Positions 50,815-60,612 of a stretch of 64,000 nt of DNA are shown here, piece after piece. The translations under genes and the position numbers were made by a program. The notes beneath the pieces were generated by a model. It was not told the origin of the DNA. It did no database searches and worked only from the letters and a program-made list of their open reading frames with translations. This DNA is from Billgrantia bachuensis (GTDB lineage Bacteria; Pseudomonadota; Gammaproteobacteria; Pseudomonadales; Halomonadaceae): assembly GCF_011742165.1 (NCBI RefSeq), contig NZ_JAAQTO010000013.1, forward strand, positions 62,001-126,000, in the 5' to 3' direction. Position 1 is the first letter of the stretch, and every line of letters starts with the position of its first letter.

Positions 50815-51555
50815 TTAGATATTGGCACCGCCGTCGATGGTGAACTCGGCGCCAGTCACCGAACGCCCCTCGGGGCCGGCCAGCCAGGCCACCAGGCCGG
50901 CTACGTCGTCGGCCTCGTTATATCGAGGGATGGCCATCAAGCTACGCTGGGGGTCGGAGAGTTCGCCGTCGGCGGGGTTCATATCGGTATCGGTAGAGCC
51001 TGGGTGCACGATGTTGACGTTGATGCCGCGGGGCCCTAGGTCCCGCGCCATCCCCTTGGTCAGCCCCACCAGGCCCGCCTTGCTCATGGCATACAGGCTG
51101 ATACCTGGCCAGGGCACCCGAACGGCAAGGTTACTGCCGATGGTGATGATGCGCCCGCCCTCCGGCATATGCCCCACCGCCGCCATGGCAGCCACCACCG
51201 GCGCGCGCAGGTTGATCGCGATGGTGCGATCCAGCTCTTCCAGCGTCGCTTCTTCGATCGTCCCGGTCGGGAAAATGCCTGCGTTGTTGATCAGGATATC
51301 GAGCCCTCCCCACTCGGCCACCGTGCGTTCAACGGCGGCCTCGAGCGCCGCGTCGTCACGGTTGTCGGCGCGAATGGCCATAGCGCGACCACCCGCCGAC
51401 ACGACCCCGTCCACCACCGATTGCGCCCGGGCTTCGCCGTTGACATAGGTTACTGCAACTTTTGCACCTTCCGCCGCCAGGCGCCGGGCAATGGCAGCAC
51501 CAATGCCACGGCTGCCACCGGTGATCAAGACTACCTTTCCGCTGAGTCGCTGCAT
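50815..51555 (-). CDS. Short-chain dehydrogenase/reductase
   Basis: A 246-aa SDR: cofactor loop VLITGGSRGIGAAIARRLAA, NNAG motif (LINNAGIFPTG), catalytic Ser/Tyr/Lys (IGSNLAVRV..., SLYAMSKAGL) and HPGSTDTDMNPADG. The Arg/Asn pattern after the second strand suggests NADP(H). Start 51555 (MQRLSGKVVLITGG). Divergent from a TetR gene with operator-like repeats between. Confidence 0.93.
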   Translation of the reverse strand: MQRLSGKVVLITGGSRGIGAAIARRLAAEGAKVAVTYVNGEARAQSVVDGVVSAGGRAMAIRADNRDDAALEAAVERTVAEWGGLDILINNAGIFPTGTIEEATLEELDRTIAINLRAPVVAAMAAVGHMPEGGRIITIGSNLAVRVPWPGISLYAMSKAGLVGLTKGMARDLGPRGINVNIVHPGSTDTDMNPADGELSDPQRSLMAIPRYNEADDVAGLVAWLAGPEGRSVTGAEFTIDGGANI

Positions 51556-51582
51556 GTCTCGCCTCCGTTCATGCGATTTATA

Positions 51583-51658
51583 TAGTGATTGATACAAAAA
51601 CAGATTGGCTAGACATGCACATCGCTGTCAAGTTATTTTGTAGTTATCGATACAAAAA
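51583..51658. promoter_or_regulatory. Paired TetR-type operator repeats
   Basis: TAGTGATTGATACAAAAA (51583-51600) is repeated as TAGTTATCGATACAAAAA (51641-51658), 16 of 18 bases. The second sits inside TTTTGTA-N8-TACAAAA (51636-51657), a perfect 7-bp inverted repeat just before the tetR ribosome site; the first has an imperfect version. One copy near each start fits repression in both directions. Confidence 0.65.
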
Positions 51659-51669
51659 AGGAGTTCGAC

Positions 51670-52287
51670 ATGCCCCAGCGCGGTAGACCCCGCGGCTTCG
51701 ACAGGGAAGAGGCCCTGCGCCAGGCCATGGAAGTGTTCTGGACCCAGGGCTACGACAACGCCTCGCTCGCCGATCTGACCCGGGCCATGGGCATCAACGC
51801 CCCCAGCCTCTACGCCACCTTCGGCAGCAAGGAGGCACTGTTCCGTGAAGCCGTGGCGCTCTACGTCCAGACGGAAGGCAGCGGTATCTGGGAGCAGGTG
51901 GAAACGGCGCCGACGGCACGCGCCGCCATCGCCCACGTGCTGCGCGCCACGGCCGAGGCATTCACTCGTGGCGATACGCCTCGCGGCTGCATGATCGTGC
52001 TTGCCGCCCCGCAGATGCAGGGCGCCAATGCGCAGGTCTGTGATGCCTTGAAGGTCCACCGCCAGGCAAACGGCTGCCTGTTGGAGCGCCGCCTGAAGCG
52101 TGCCGTCGAGGAAGGCGAGCTACCCGCCTCGACGGACTGTCGCGCCTTGGCCAGCTACTTCGCCACCGTGCAGCACGGCATGTCGATTCAGGCCCGTGAC
52201 GGCGCTTCGCGCGAGACCCTGCTGGCCATCTCTGACTGTGCAATGTCGGGCTGGGAAGCGCTCACTGGCGCCTCACACGAAGCCTAA
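51670..52287 (+). CDS. TetR-family repressor
   Basis: A 205-aa regulator: N-terminal HTH (MPQRGRPRGFDREEALRQAM, YDNASLADLTRAMGINAPSL, YATFGSKEALFREAV) and the AcrR/NemR-like C-terminal domain with RGCMIVLAA. Cys is present in that segment, which in related repressors senses electrophiles; that is inference. Divergent from the SDR gene, its likely target. Confidence 0.93.
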   Translation: MPQRGRPRGFDREEALRQAMEVFWTQGYDNASLADLTRAMGINAPSLYATFGSKEALFREAVALYVQTEGSGIWEQVETAPTARAAIAHVLRATAEAFTRGDTPRGCMIVLAAPQMQGANAQVCDALKVHRQANGCLLERRLKRAVEEGELPASTDCRALASYFATVQHGMSIQARDGASRETLLAISDCAMSGWEALTGASHEA

Positions 52288-52304
52288 CGCCTGGAGCGGC
52301 CTGG

Positions 52305-53234
52305 CTAGCTCTTGACGGCATTCGTGTGACGCTCCCACGGCGGAACCGGCTCCCATTGTTCGACGAGAAAGTCGATGAAGGCGCGTACCCTGGGTGGCAC
52401 CAGGCGGCGCTGTGGCATGACCGCGTGGATGCCCGTCTCGGGTGGCATGTGGTCCGGAAGAATCCGCTGCAGCCGGCCGGCTCGCAGGTCGTCGCACACA
52501 TGCCAGATGGAGTGCTGCACGATACCCAACCCCGCTACCGCGGCATCCCGCAGGAGTTCGCCCTGACTGCTGCGGATACGCCCGTCCACCTTGACCTCCA
52601 CGCTCTCTCCGCTGGCACCACAAAGGCGCCAGTGACCAGGCTCCCCCTCCCCATCGGTCAGTAGCAGGCATTCGTGCCGGGTCAGCTCTTCGGGTACGCG
52701 TGGGGTGCCGTGGCGCTTCAGATACGCGGGCGAAGCGCATAGCACGCGACGATTCGTGGCCAGCCGGCGCGCCACCAGGCTGGAGTCGGCAAGCGAGCCG
52801 ATGCGAATGGCCAGGTCGAATCCCGAGCCCACGATGGCCCGGCGTTGGTCGGACAGGTCTAGATCGAGCCTCAGCCTGGGATAGCGACTCAAAAAACGGG
52901 ACAGCAGCGGTGACACATAGAGGCGGCCAAACGTGGGCGGCAAGGTCAGGCGCAGGGTGCCCGCCACCTCGCGCGTCGACCGGTGCAGCCCGCTCGTCAG
53001 CGCCTCGAGATCCTCCACTGCAGCCCGCCCCTGTTCGGCCAGGCTGCGTCCCTCCGGCGTCGGCCGTAGTTGCCGGGTGGTGCGCTGCAGTAGACGCACC
53101 CCGAGCTCCCGCTCGAGGCGTTTCAAGCGCTGGCTGGCGACGGCCGCGGAGAGACCCAGGCTGCGCGCCGCTTCGCTGATCGATCCCAGGTCGAGAATTC
53201 GCAGGAACAGCGAGAGGTCGTCGATTCGACTCAT
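52305..53234 (-). CDS. LysR-family regulator (CrgA-like)
   Basis: A 309-aa regulator: MSRIDDLSLFLRILDLGSIS, EAARSLGLSAAVASQRLKRL, effector part GFDLAIRIGSLADSSLVARR and HECLLLTDGEG. Divergent from an aldo-keto reductase gene with 101 bp between. A perfect inverted repeat adjoins its start codon. Confidence 0.92.
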   Translation of the reverse strand: MSRIDDLSLFLRILDLGSISEAARSLGLSAAVASQRLKRLERELGVRLLQRTTRQLRPTPEGRSLAEQGRAAVEDLEALTSGLHRSTREVAGTLRLTLPPTFGRLYVSPLLSRFLSRYPRLRLDLDLSDQRRAIVGSGFDLAIRIGSLADSSLVARRLATNRRVLCASPAYLKRHGTPRVPEELTRHECLLLTDGEGEPGHWRLCGASGESVEVKVDGRIRSSQGELLRDAAVAGLGIVQHSIWHVCDDLRAGRLQRILPDHMPPETGIHAVMPQRRLVPPRVRAFIDFLVEQWEPVPPWERHTNAVKS

Positions 53235-53253
53235 TTTCAATTCTTTATTGAAA
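53235..53253. promoter_or_regulatory. Inverted repeat at the lysR start
   Basis: TTTCAAT-TCTTT-ATTGAAA is perfect over 7-bp arms and directly adjoins the lysR start codon, covering its leader. A partial copy (CTTGAAAG) lies near 53280. This suits autorepression plus control of the aldo-keto reductase. Confidence 0.5.
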
Positions 53254-53335
53254 GACCTTGTCGTTTTAGCCTGCTTATCTTGAAAGCGCAACGTCCTATG
53301 CTCCGCCTACCTTCCAGCAGACAGGAGTTGAAACC

Positions 53336-54367
<1,032 letters not shown>

Positions 54368-54478
54368 GCGCCGCTCGGCCCTGGCCACCGAGGCTGGAGG
54401 GAGCGGCTGCGGTGATACGACTGTAGGCCGGGGTCGAGGCCCATGCGATCCGTTGGAAGGCAAGGAGGAGGTACCGTC

Positions 54479-55024
54479 ATGTCAGCGCTTTCGATCACCC
54501 GCAAGTGGCGTCGACTGGACGAGCCGGGCCTGGAGGTCCTGCACGTCCAACCAGACGACGAAGGCTTCCTGGCTCTGTCCACGGTCGTGCACGCGGGTGC
54601 CGAGGCATTCGGCTTGTCCTATCTATGGCAACTCGACCGCGACTGGCGCACCCAACGCCTGGAGCTGCACCTAGCCAGCCCGACAATCGAGACCCTGCTG
54701 GTCGAGCGCAGCGACGAGGGCTGGCGGGTGAATGGCCGGCTACGTCCCGATCTCGCGGAATGCGAGGAAATCGACCTGTCGGCGACGCCGTTCTGCAACA
54801 CGCTGGCCATGCGCCGGTTCCAGGGTTCAGGCGAACTCACGACGCTCTACGTGGACCTGCCCTCCCTTCAACTGCAGCCATCCCGCCAACGCTATACGGC
54901 CCTCGGCAAAAACCGTTGGCGCTACACTGACCTGGGCATCGCCCAGGGCTTCGAGGCCGACTTGGATGTCGACGATGAACTCTGGGTCGTTGCCTACGAG
55001 GGCCTGTTCGAGACGCTCGTCTAG
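54479..55024 (+). CDS. Putative glycolipid-binding family protein
   Basis: A 181-aa cytosolic protein matching the putative glycolipid-binding family: KWRRLDEPGLEVLHVQ, ALSTVVHAGAEAFGLSYLWQ, GWRVNGRLRPDLAECEEIDL, SATPFCNTLAMRRF and TLYVDLPSLQLQPSRQRYTA. ATG 54479 follows AAGGAGGAGG. The biochemical role is not established. Its end overlaps the convergent efflux-pump gene by 4 bp. Confidence 0.85.
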   Translation: MSALSITRKWRRLDEPGLEVLHVQPDDEGFLALSTVVHAGAEAFGLSYLWQLDRDWRTQRLELHLASPTIETLLVERSDEGWRVNGRLRPDLAECEEIDLSATPFCNTLAMRRFQGSGELTTLYVDLPSLQLQPSRQRYTALGKNRWRYTDLGIAQGFEADLDVDDELWVVAYEGLFETLV

Positions 55025-56607
55025 GCTGCCGGGCAAGAGCCGCACCCTTCCACGGTTTCGCTGGCGATGGTCTCATCGAGCGCGCGCACGTGCCGGAGGA
55101 AAACGACGGCCACTACGGCCAGGACAAGAATCCCGATGCCGCCGATGACACCGGTGACATTGAGACCCGCGGTAAAGGCCCTTTGGGCCTCCAGCACGAT
55201 TTCCGCCGGCAAGCGATCCACGGCGGAAGTCGTGCCCCATAATCCCTCTTCCACGACATCGGCAAGATCGAACGGGAGGTCGTTGGAGACGACATCGTTC
55301 ATCCGCGCGCGATAAACGAAGGTCGTCAGACTGCCCAATAGCGCCACGCCCAGCGCAACGCCAAGCTCCTGCACCATCTCCGACATGGCCGAAGCCGAAC
55401 CAGCCTTATCGGCCGGAGCAGCCCCCACCACCAGATCCGTGCCCAGCGCGGCGATGGTACCCAGGCCGAGATAGACCAATGAGAACCCGGCTATCGCCAT
55501 TCCCACCCCGCTGGCGTTCACTTCGACGATGGCCAGCAGCCCGTAGCCCAGCGTCGAGAGCGTTAGCGCGGCGCCCACGACGTAACCGGGACGAATGCGA
55601 CGAGCGAGCAACGGCGCCACGATACCCGCCAGCACCATCATCAGCGCCGGCGGCCCCATCCAGAACCCCGCCGCCAGGGGTGTGAGCCCCGCCACCAGTT
55701 GCAGGTACTGAGTCACCAGCAGCATCACGCCGGAAACGCCGACCAGACCAAACAGCAGCACGACCAGAGCGGCGCTGAAGGTGCGGCTGGCAAATAGCCG
55801 CATGTCGAGCAGCGGGTCGGTCAGACGTTTCTGGCGCCGCACGAACACGACCGCCAGTAGCGCCCCCAACGCCAGGGCCACCACCGCCACCGGTTCGAGC
55901 CCCGCCTTGGCGATCTCCTTCACGCCATAGACCGCCGGCAGCACGGCTGCCAGCGAGAGCGCTACGCTGAGGAAATCCAGCGGCCCACTGCGAGAAGCGC
56001 GATACTCCGGCAGCAATAGCGGAGCCGCAATCAACAGCACGGTCACCACGGGCACCGCTACCAGGAAGGCCGAGCCCCACCAGAAGCGCTCCAATAACAC
56101 GCCGCCGACTACCGGCCCCAGCGCCATGCCCAAGGCAAACATGGTGGCCCAAATTCCAATGGCCAGCGCACGCTGGCGCACATCGCCGAACATGTTGCTG
56201 ATTAATGCCAGGGTCGACGGCATCAGCGTCGCGCCGGCCACACCAAGCACCGCGCGGGCCCCAATCAGGATGGCGGCACTGGTGGAGTAGGCAGCGATCA
56301 CCGAAGTGACGCCGAAGGCTACGGCACCGATCATCAGCAGCCGGCGACGGCCGATGCGGTCGCCCAAGGTTCCCATGGTGATGAGAAAGCCGGCGATCAT
56401 GAAGCCGTAGGCATCCATGATCCACAGCGCCTGGGTACTGCTCGGCTGCAGATCCGCTGCCAGGGCGGGCAGCGCCAGATAGAGAATGGTGACGTCGAGG
56501 CCGAGCAGCGCGGTGGGCAGTGCCAGCACGGCCAGGCCCGCCCACTCCTTGATACCCGCACGCTGCCGGGTAAGCCGCGAACCTGACGCTTCATTGAGGG
56601 AAACCAT
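55021..56607 (-). CDS. DHA2-type MFS drug exporter
   Basis: A 528-aa protein with 14 membrane helices, of the QacA/SmvA/EmrB branch. Motifs: LDVTILYLALPALAADLQPS, MDAYGFMIAGFLITMGTLGD, RIGRRRLLMIGAVAFGVTSV, GARAVLGVAGATLMPSTLAL. Start 56607 has AGGAGG six bases upstream. Likely exports quaternary ammonium-type or other cationic compounds. Divergent from an HTH regulator. Confidence 0.94.
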   Translation of the reverse strand: MVSLNEASGSRLTRQRAGIKEWAGLAVLALPTALLGLDVTILYLALPALAADLQPSSTQALWIMDAYGFMIAGFLITMGTLGDRIGRRRLLMIGAVAFGVTSVIAAYSTSAAILIGARAVLGVAGATLMPSTLALISNMFGDVRQRALAIGIWATMFALGMALGPVVGGVLLERFWWGSAFLVAVPVVTVLLIAAPLLLPEYRASRSGPLDFLSVALSLAAVLPAVYGVKEIAKAGLEPVAVVALALGALLAVVFVRRQKRLTDPLLDMRLFASRTFSAALVVLLFGLVGVSGVMLLVTQYLQLVAGLTPLAAGFWMGPPALMMVLAGIVAPLLARRIRPGYVVGAALTLSTLGYGLLAIVEVNASGVGMAIAGFSLVYLGLGTIAALGTDLVVGAAPADKAGSASAMSEMVQELGVALGVALLGSLTTFVYRARMNDVVSNDLPFDLADVVEEGLWGTTSAVDRLPAEIVLEAQRAFTAGLNVTGVIGGIGILVLAVVAVVFLRHVRALDETIASETVEGCGSCPAA

Positions 56608-56657
56608 GCCATGCCTCCTGTTCTCCATGGATTGGCATGGTAGTCTTGGCCCACCTC

Positions 56658-56689
56658 AATAGGGTTACAATATAGCCAATTATCCTATT
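56658..56689. promoter_or_regulatory. Inverted repeat between efflux pump and HTH regulator
   Basis: AATAGG (56658-56663) and CCTATT (56684-56689) are inverted copies 20 bases apart within the AT-rich middle of the divergent gap. TACAAT at 56666 may be a -10 box. Confidence 0.35.
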
Positions 56690-56716
56690 ACCAGCGGTAC
56701 TACCTGGAACACAGCC

Positions 56717-57517
56717 ATGGCCGGACGCAGCCTCGATAGAACCCGCAGCGAACTCACCGACTTCCTGGTCCATCATCGCAACAAGCTGACGCCGGCCGAC
56801 GTTGGCCTGCCCAGCACCGGCCGTCGGCGCACCCCAGGGCTTCGCCGTGAGGAAGTCGCCACCCTCGCCAGCGTGGGGCTGACCTGGTACACCTGGTTCG
56901 AGCAGGGGCGCGACATCAACGTCTCGGAGAGCTTTCTGCTCAGGGTCTCCAAGGCCCTCAAGCTCGACGATGCCGAGTGCTGCCACTTGTTCCTGCTCGC
57001 TCATCGCCGACCGCCGCCGGTGGAAGCCTATCAGTGGCAGGCGATTCCGCCGCTGGTACAAACGCTGATGGACGACATGCCGAGGCCCGCCTACGTGATG
57101 AACCTGCGCTGGGACGTCATCGCCTGGAATGCCGTTGCCGACACCCTGCTCGGCTTCAGCGACAGAAAGCCCGGCGAGCGCAACATGATGCGCCTGTTGT
57201 TTGCCGATCCGGCACTGCGTCGGCGCCTTCCCGACTGGCGACAGGACGCCCCCCGCCTGCTCGCCCAGTTCCGCTGCGACCTGGCAGCCGCTCCCGAGGA
57301 TCCGGCCATGCGGGAGCTGATCGAAGCGCTCGCCAAGCTATCGCCGGATTTTCGCCGCTGGTGGGAGCAGCCCAATCATGAAGCCTACCGCTACGGCATC
57401 GGCACTATTCTCGACGCCGACTCGATTCCGCGGGAGTACGAACACGCCACGCTGCTGGTGGACGAGCATCGGCATCTCAGGATGGTGGTTTATTTCACTA
57501 CAGCCTTGGAGACGTAG
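56717..57517 (+). CDS. HTH (XRE-like) regulator with MmyB-type ligand domain
   Basis: A 266-aa regulator: LDRTRSELTDFLVHHRNKLT, RRTPGLRREEVATLASVGLT, WYTWFEQGRDINVS (HTH), then the MmyB-like PAS-related domain (MDDMPRPAYVMNLRWDVIAW, NAVADTLLGFS, NMMRLLFADPALRRRL). Such proteins bind fatty-acid-like ligands and control neighbouring genes; the divergent DHA2 pump is the likely target. Confidence 0.93.
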   Translation: MAGRSLDRTRSELTDFLVHHRNKLTPADVGLPSTGRRRTPGLRREEVATLASVGLTWYTWFEQGRDINVSESFLLRVSKALKLDDAECCHLFLLAHRRPPPVEAYQWQAIPPLVQTLMDDMPRPAYVMNLRWDVIAWNAVADTLLGFSDRKPGERNMMRLLFADPALRRRLPDWRQDAPRLLAQFRCDLAAAPEDPAMRELIEALAKLSPDFRRWWEQPNHEAYRYGIGTILDADSIPREYEHATLLVDEHRHLRMVVYFTTALET

Positions 57518-57537
57518 CCCAGCATAGTCGGTTCGCG

Positions 57538-58704
57538 CTACTCCAATGCAGCCTGTTTCCTGCGCCATTGCCCCAACGCCCAACCCAGGGCCGGCAGTAC
57601 GAGCATTGCCGAGGCCCAGGCGCAAGCGGCAAAGCCGAAGTGCGTATAGATCGGTCGGTAGAGCAACGCACCGGCAAAGACACACAGATAGGTAATGGCA
57701 CTGTAGAGCCCCATGACGGCACCGCGCTGCATGGGGTCGAGCTCGGCAAGCTGTCGCATGAGCAGGTTCAAGCCCAGGTGGTTGCCCACGCCCCAGCCCA
57801 GGCAGAGCGCCAGCAATGCCAGCGGAAGCGCTGCAGACACCGCCATTCCCAGATAGACGAGCATCAAGCCGGCAAAGGTGACGCAGGCGGCGGCAGTCGC
57901 GCCGTACCGGTCGACCAGCCGGCCCAGCGGGGCAGCAACGCCGAAGCCCAGGCCATAGACGGCGATGGCCAGCCCCGCGAAAGTAGTGGGTAACTGCAGG
58001 ACCTCACCCAGATGTGGGCCAAGGTAAGTATACAAACCATAAAAGGCGGTCATGTAGGCAGCGACGTTCAGCAGCACCGCGTGGATGCCGGGGATACGCA
58101 AGGCCTTGAGGCAGGAGCTCGGTTCTTCACCGCCCGCTCTCGTTCCCCAGTCGCGGCAGCGCGATATTCCCAATGCCAGTCCCGCGGCGGCCAGAGCCAG
58201 TACCGAGAAGACCGCGCGCCAGTGCAGCAGGTCGGCCAACAGCGCCGCGAGACCAACCCCGACGACCAGGCTCAACGTCCACCCGACCAGCACGAAGCTC
58301 AGGGTTTCGCTCTCGCGCCCCTTGGCCGCCACCTGGGCGGTGAGGGTATAAATCGCCGGCAGCGCCACGCCCGCCGCGAGGCCGGCAAGCGCCTGAGCGG
58401 CAATCAACACCCAGAGCGCGGGAGAGAGAGCGGCGAAGCCCAGCGACACGGTCAGCATCAACAATGCCCGCCCCAGCGCATGCTCGGCACCGATACGGTC
58501 GGACATCGAAGCCAGCAACAGCGCACTGCCTGCCGTGGCCAGGCCATAAAGGGCCGTCGCCGTCATCACATCGGCAGCGCTACGGCCCGGGAATGCCCCT
58601 GCTACCGCAGCCGCAATGGGGCTCAGCGCCAGCGAATTGGCACCGATCACGGCAATGGCAGCGGTCAACAGAAGAAGATGACGAGTAATCACGGCTCGCT
58701 CCAA
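57538..58704 (-). CDS. MFS transporter (sugar/drug efflux type)
   Basis: A 388-aa protein with 12 membrane helices. ALSPIAAAVAGAFPGRSAAD, ATALYGLATAGSALLLASMS, DRIGAEHALGRALLMLTVSL (motif A region), LAGLAAGVALPAIYTLTAQV. Substrate unknown. Divergent from an AsnC/Lrp gene. Confidence 0.93.
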   Translation of the reverse strand: MERAVITRHLLLLTAAIAVIGANSLALSPIAAAVAGAFPGRSAADVMTATALYGLATAGSALLLASMSDRIGAEHALGRALLMLTVSLGFAALSPALWVLIAAQALAGLAAGVALPAIYTLTAQVAAKGRESETLSFVLVGWTLSLVVGVGLAALLADLLHWRAVFSVLALAAAGLALGISRCRDWGTRAGGEEPSSCLKALRIPGIHAVLLNVAAYMTAFYGLYTYLGPHLGEVLQLPTTFAGLAIAVYGLGFGVAAPLGRLVDRYGATAAACVTFAGLMLVYLGMAVSAALPLALLALCLGWGVGNHLGLNLLMRQLAELDPMQRGAVMGLYSAITYLCVFAGALLYRPIYTHFGFAACAWASAMLVLPALGWALGQWRRKQAALE

Positions 58705-58759
58705 ATGTAGTTCGACACTATCATTGAAGAAAGGAATGTCATTCGGAGCAATCGCAACA

Positions 58760-59305
58760 ATGCCGAACCCAGAAAAAACAGAAGCCGTTCAGAACAAGTG
58801 CCAGGAGGCCCGCCCCTTGGACGCCTTCGACCGAAAAATATTAGGCGAACTGGCCGTGGATGCCGGGCTCAGCTATGCCGAGCTGGGCAGCCGCGCCGGG
58901 CTCTCGGCGCCGGCCGTGCATGAACGAGTGAAACGACTGCGCGCTACCGGGCGCATCCGAGGCACCGTGGCGGTACTGGATGGCCCCACCACCGGCAAGC
59001 CCTTCCTCGCCTTCGTCCACGTCGATTCCACCGGCTGGGGCAAGACCCAGGAACTGCTCGCCCTCTCGGAGCTACCCGAAGTCGAGGAGATCCACTCCGT
59101 GGCCGGCGACACCTGCATGCTGCTCAAGGTGCGTTGCGCCAGCAGCCGCGCCCTGGAAGGCCTGCTTGCCAGGCTCTATGCCCTGCCGAGCGTCAAGGCC
59201 ACGCGCAGTTATGTGGTGCTGTCGACCTTCCTCGAGCGCACCCCGCAAGCGGAGATCACCGAGGCGTTGGAATCTACCGACCTGTCTTCACTGGCTTCCC
59301 GCTGA
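58760..59305 (+). CDS. Lrp/AsnC-family regulator
   Basis: About 181 aa: HTH at LDAFDRKILGELAVDAGLSY, AELGSRAGLSAPAVHERVKR, then the RAM ligand-binding domain (VHVDSTGWGKTQELLALSEL, EVEEIHSVAGDTCMLLKVRC). I chose ATG 58760 (GGAG 11 bases upstream); 58724 and 58736 are alternatives. Likely controls the divergent MFS gene. Its last 97 bases overlap the end of ada on the other strand. Confidence 0.92.
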   Translation: MPNPEKTEAVQNKCQEARPLDAFDRKILGELAVDAGLSYAELGSRAGLSAPAVHERVKRLRATGRIRGTVAVLDGPTTGKPFLAFVHVDSTGWGKTQELLALSELPEVEEIHSVAGDTCMLLKVRCASSRALEGLLARLYALPSVKATRSYVVLSTFLERTPQAEITEALESTDLSSLASR

Positions 59306-60372
59306 CGCTCACGCTCGAGCAGCGCCCGCTTTCTCTCCACGCCCCAGCGGTAGCCCGAGAGCGCCCCGTCGCTGCGCACGACCCGGTGGCAGGGAATGGC
59401 AAGCGCTATGGTATTGGAAGCGCAGGCCCTGGCCACGGCACGCACAGATTTGGGAGAGCCGATTCGCTGCGCCAACTCGGCATAGCTGATCGTGGTGCCC
59501 ACAGGAATCTCGGTCAGCGCTTGCCAGACTCGCTGCTGAAAGGCGGTACCACGAATGTCCAGCGGCAGCGTCAACCCGACGCCAGGCGCCTCGACGAAGC
59601 CCACCACTTTGGCCACCCAGGTATCGAAATCCTTTCCCCCGGGGATCAGGTTGGCATTGGCGAAACGATCCTGGAACTCCTGCAGCAATTGCTCCGGGTC
59701 GCTGCCCAGGGAAATGGCACAAATACCCTTTTCGCTGGTCGCAACTAGAATGTTGCCCAGCGAGCATTCTCCCAGGGCGAAGCGAATCTCCATGCCCTTT
59801 CCTCCCGAACGGTAACGTTGCGGCGTCATGCCGAGCATGCGATCGGAACCGGCATAGAAGCGCCCGCTGGAATTGAAGCCTGCCTCATAGATCGCCTCGG
59901 TGACGGTTTCTTGTTGCACCAACGCCTGGCGTACACGACCTGCCCGACAAGCGACCGCGTAGGCCTTTGGCGTCAGCCCCGTGACCGATTTAAAGACGCG
60001 ATGAAAGTGGAAGCGGCTCAGTCCCGCGGCTTGTGCCAATTCGTCGAGCGAGGGGAGCTCGTCGGCCGTCTCGATGAGACGGCACGCCCTGGCAACGCTC
60101 TGGGCCTGCCGCTGTGCCAATGGTAACTCCTTGGGACGACAGCGCTGGCACGGCCGGTAGCCGGCCCGTTCGGCTGAAGCTGCATCGGCATGGAATTCGG
60201 CATTCTCACGGCGTGGCCGGCGTGATGCGCAGGTTGGGCGACAAAAGATCCCGGTGGTACGCACCGCATAAACGAAAGCGTCGTCCGCTGCGGCATCGCG
60301 GGCCAATACCGCTGCCCATTTCGCCTCATCGGAATCGAAGGTGGTAAACGGATGGTTGAATGTATCGCTCAT
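59209..60372 (-). CDS. ada: Ada: bifunctional methyl-phosphotriester/O6-methylguanine repair and regulator
   Basis: A 387-aa protein with the full Ada layout. Zinc domain with Cys44, Cys48, Cys75 and Cys78 (GIFCRPTCAS, YRPCQRCRP; Cys44 as methyl acceptor), AraC HTH (LDELAQAAGLSRFHFHRVFK), then methyltransferase domain with Cys328 in ALAIPCHRVVRSDG. Start 60372 has GGAGG six bases before. A tail of about 30 residues after the normal end is coded over the 3' end of the asnC gene. Self-activating adaptive response is known for the family. Confidence 0.95.
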   Translation of the reverse strand: MSDTFNHPFTTFDSDEAKWAAVLARDAAADDAFVYAVRTTGIFCRPTCASRRPRRENAEFHADAASAERAGYRPCQRCRPKELPLAQRQAQSVARACRLIETADELPSLDELAQAAGLSRFHFHRVFKSVTGLTPKAYAVACRAGRVRQALVQQETVTEAIYEAGFNSSGRFYAGSDRMLGMTPQRYRSGGKGMEIRFALGECSLGNILVATSEKGICAISLGSDPEQLLQEFQDRFANANLIPGGKDFDTWVAKVVGFVEAPGVGLTLPLDIRGTAFQQRVWQALTEIPVGTTISYAELAQRIGSPKSVRAVARACASNTIALAIPCHRVVRSDGALSGYRWGVERKRALLERERQREASEDRSVDSNASVISACGVRSRKVDSTT

Positions 60373-60612
60373 GGCGGGCCTCCGCTGTGGGTTCGGCGTA
60401 TTCCGTGAGTTCAGGATGAGCTCTGGACCCGCCTGGCACACTCCGTCCCTTGCTTTCAAAGTGAGCCAGCCTCTATCGCTACTTCCGCAGCATAGCATCG
60501 CCGAGCCGCCAGTTTTTTGACGGCAAGAAGCGGAGTGAGGGCTTACCACGAGACCGGCAAGGTAAGCATGGGATCGCCAATGTTCCCATGCCCACCCAAG
60601 GAGAAAAACGCT

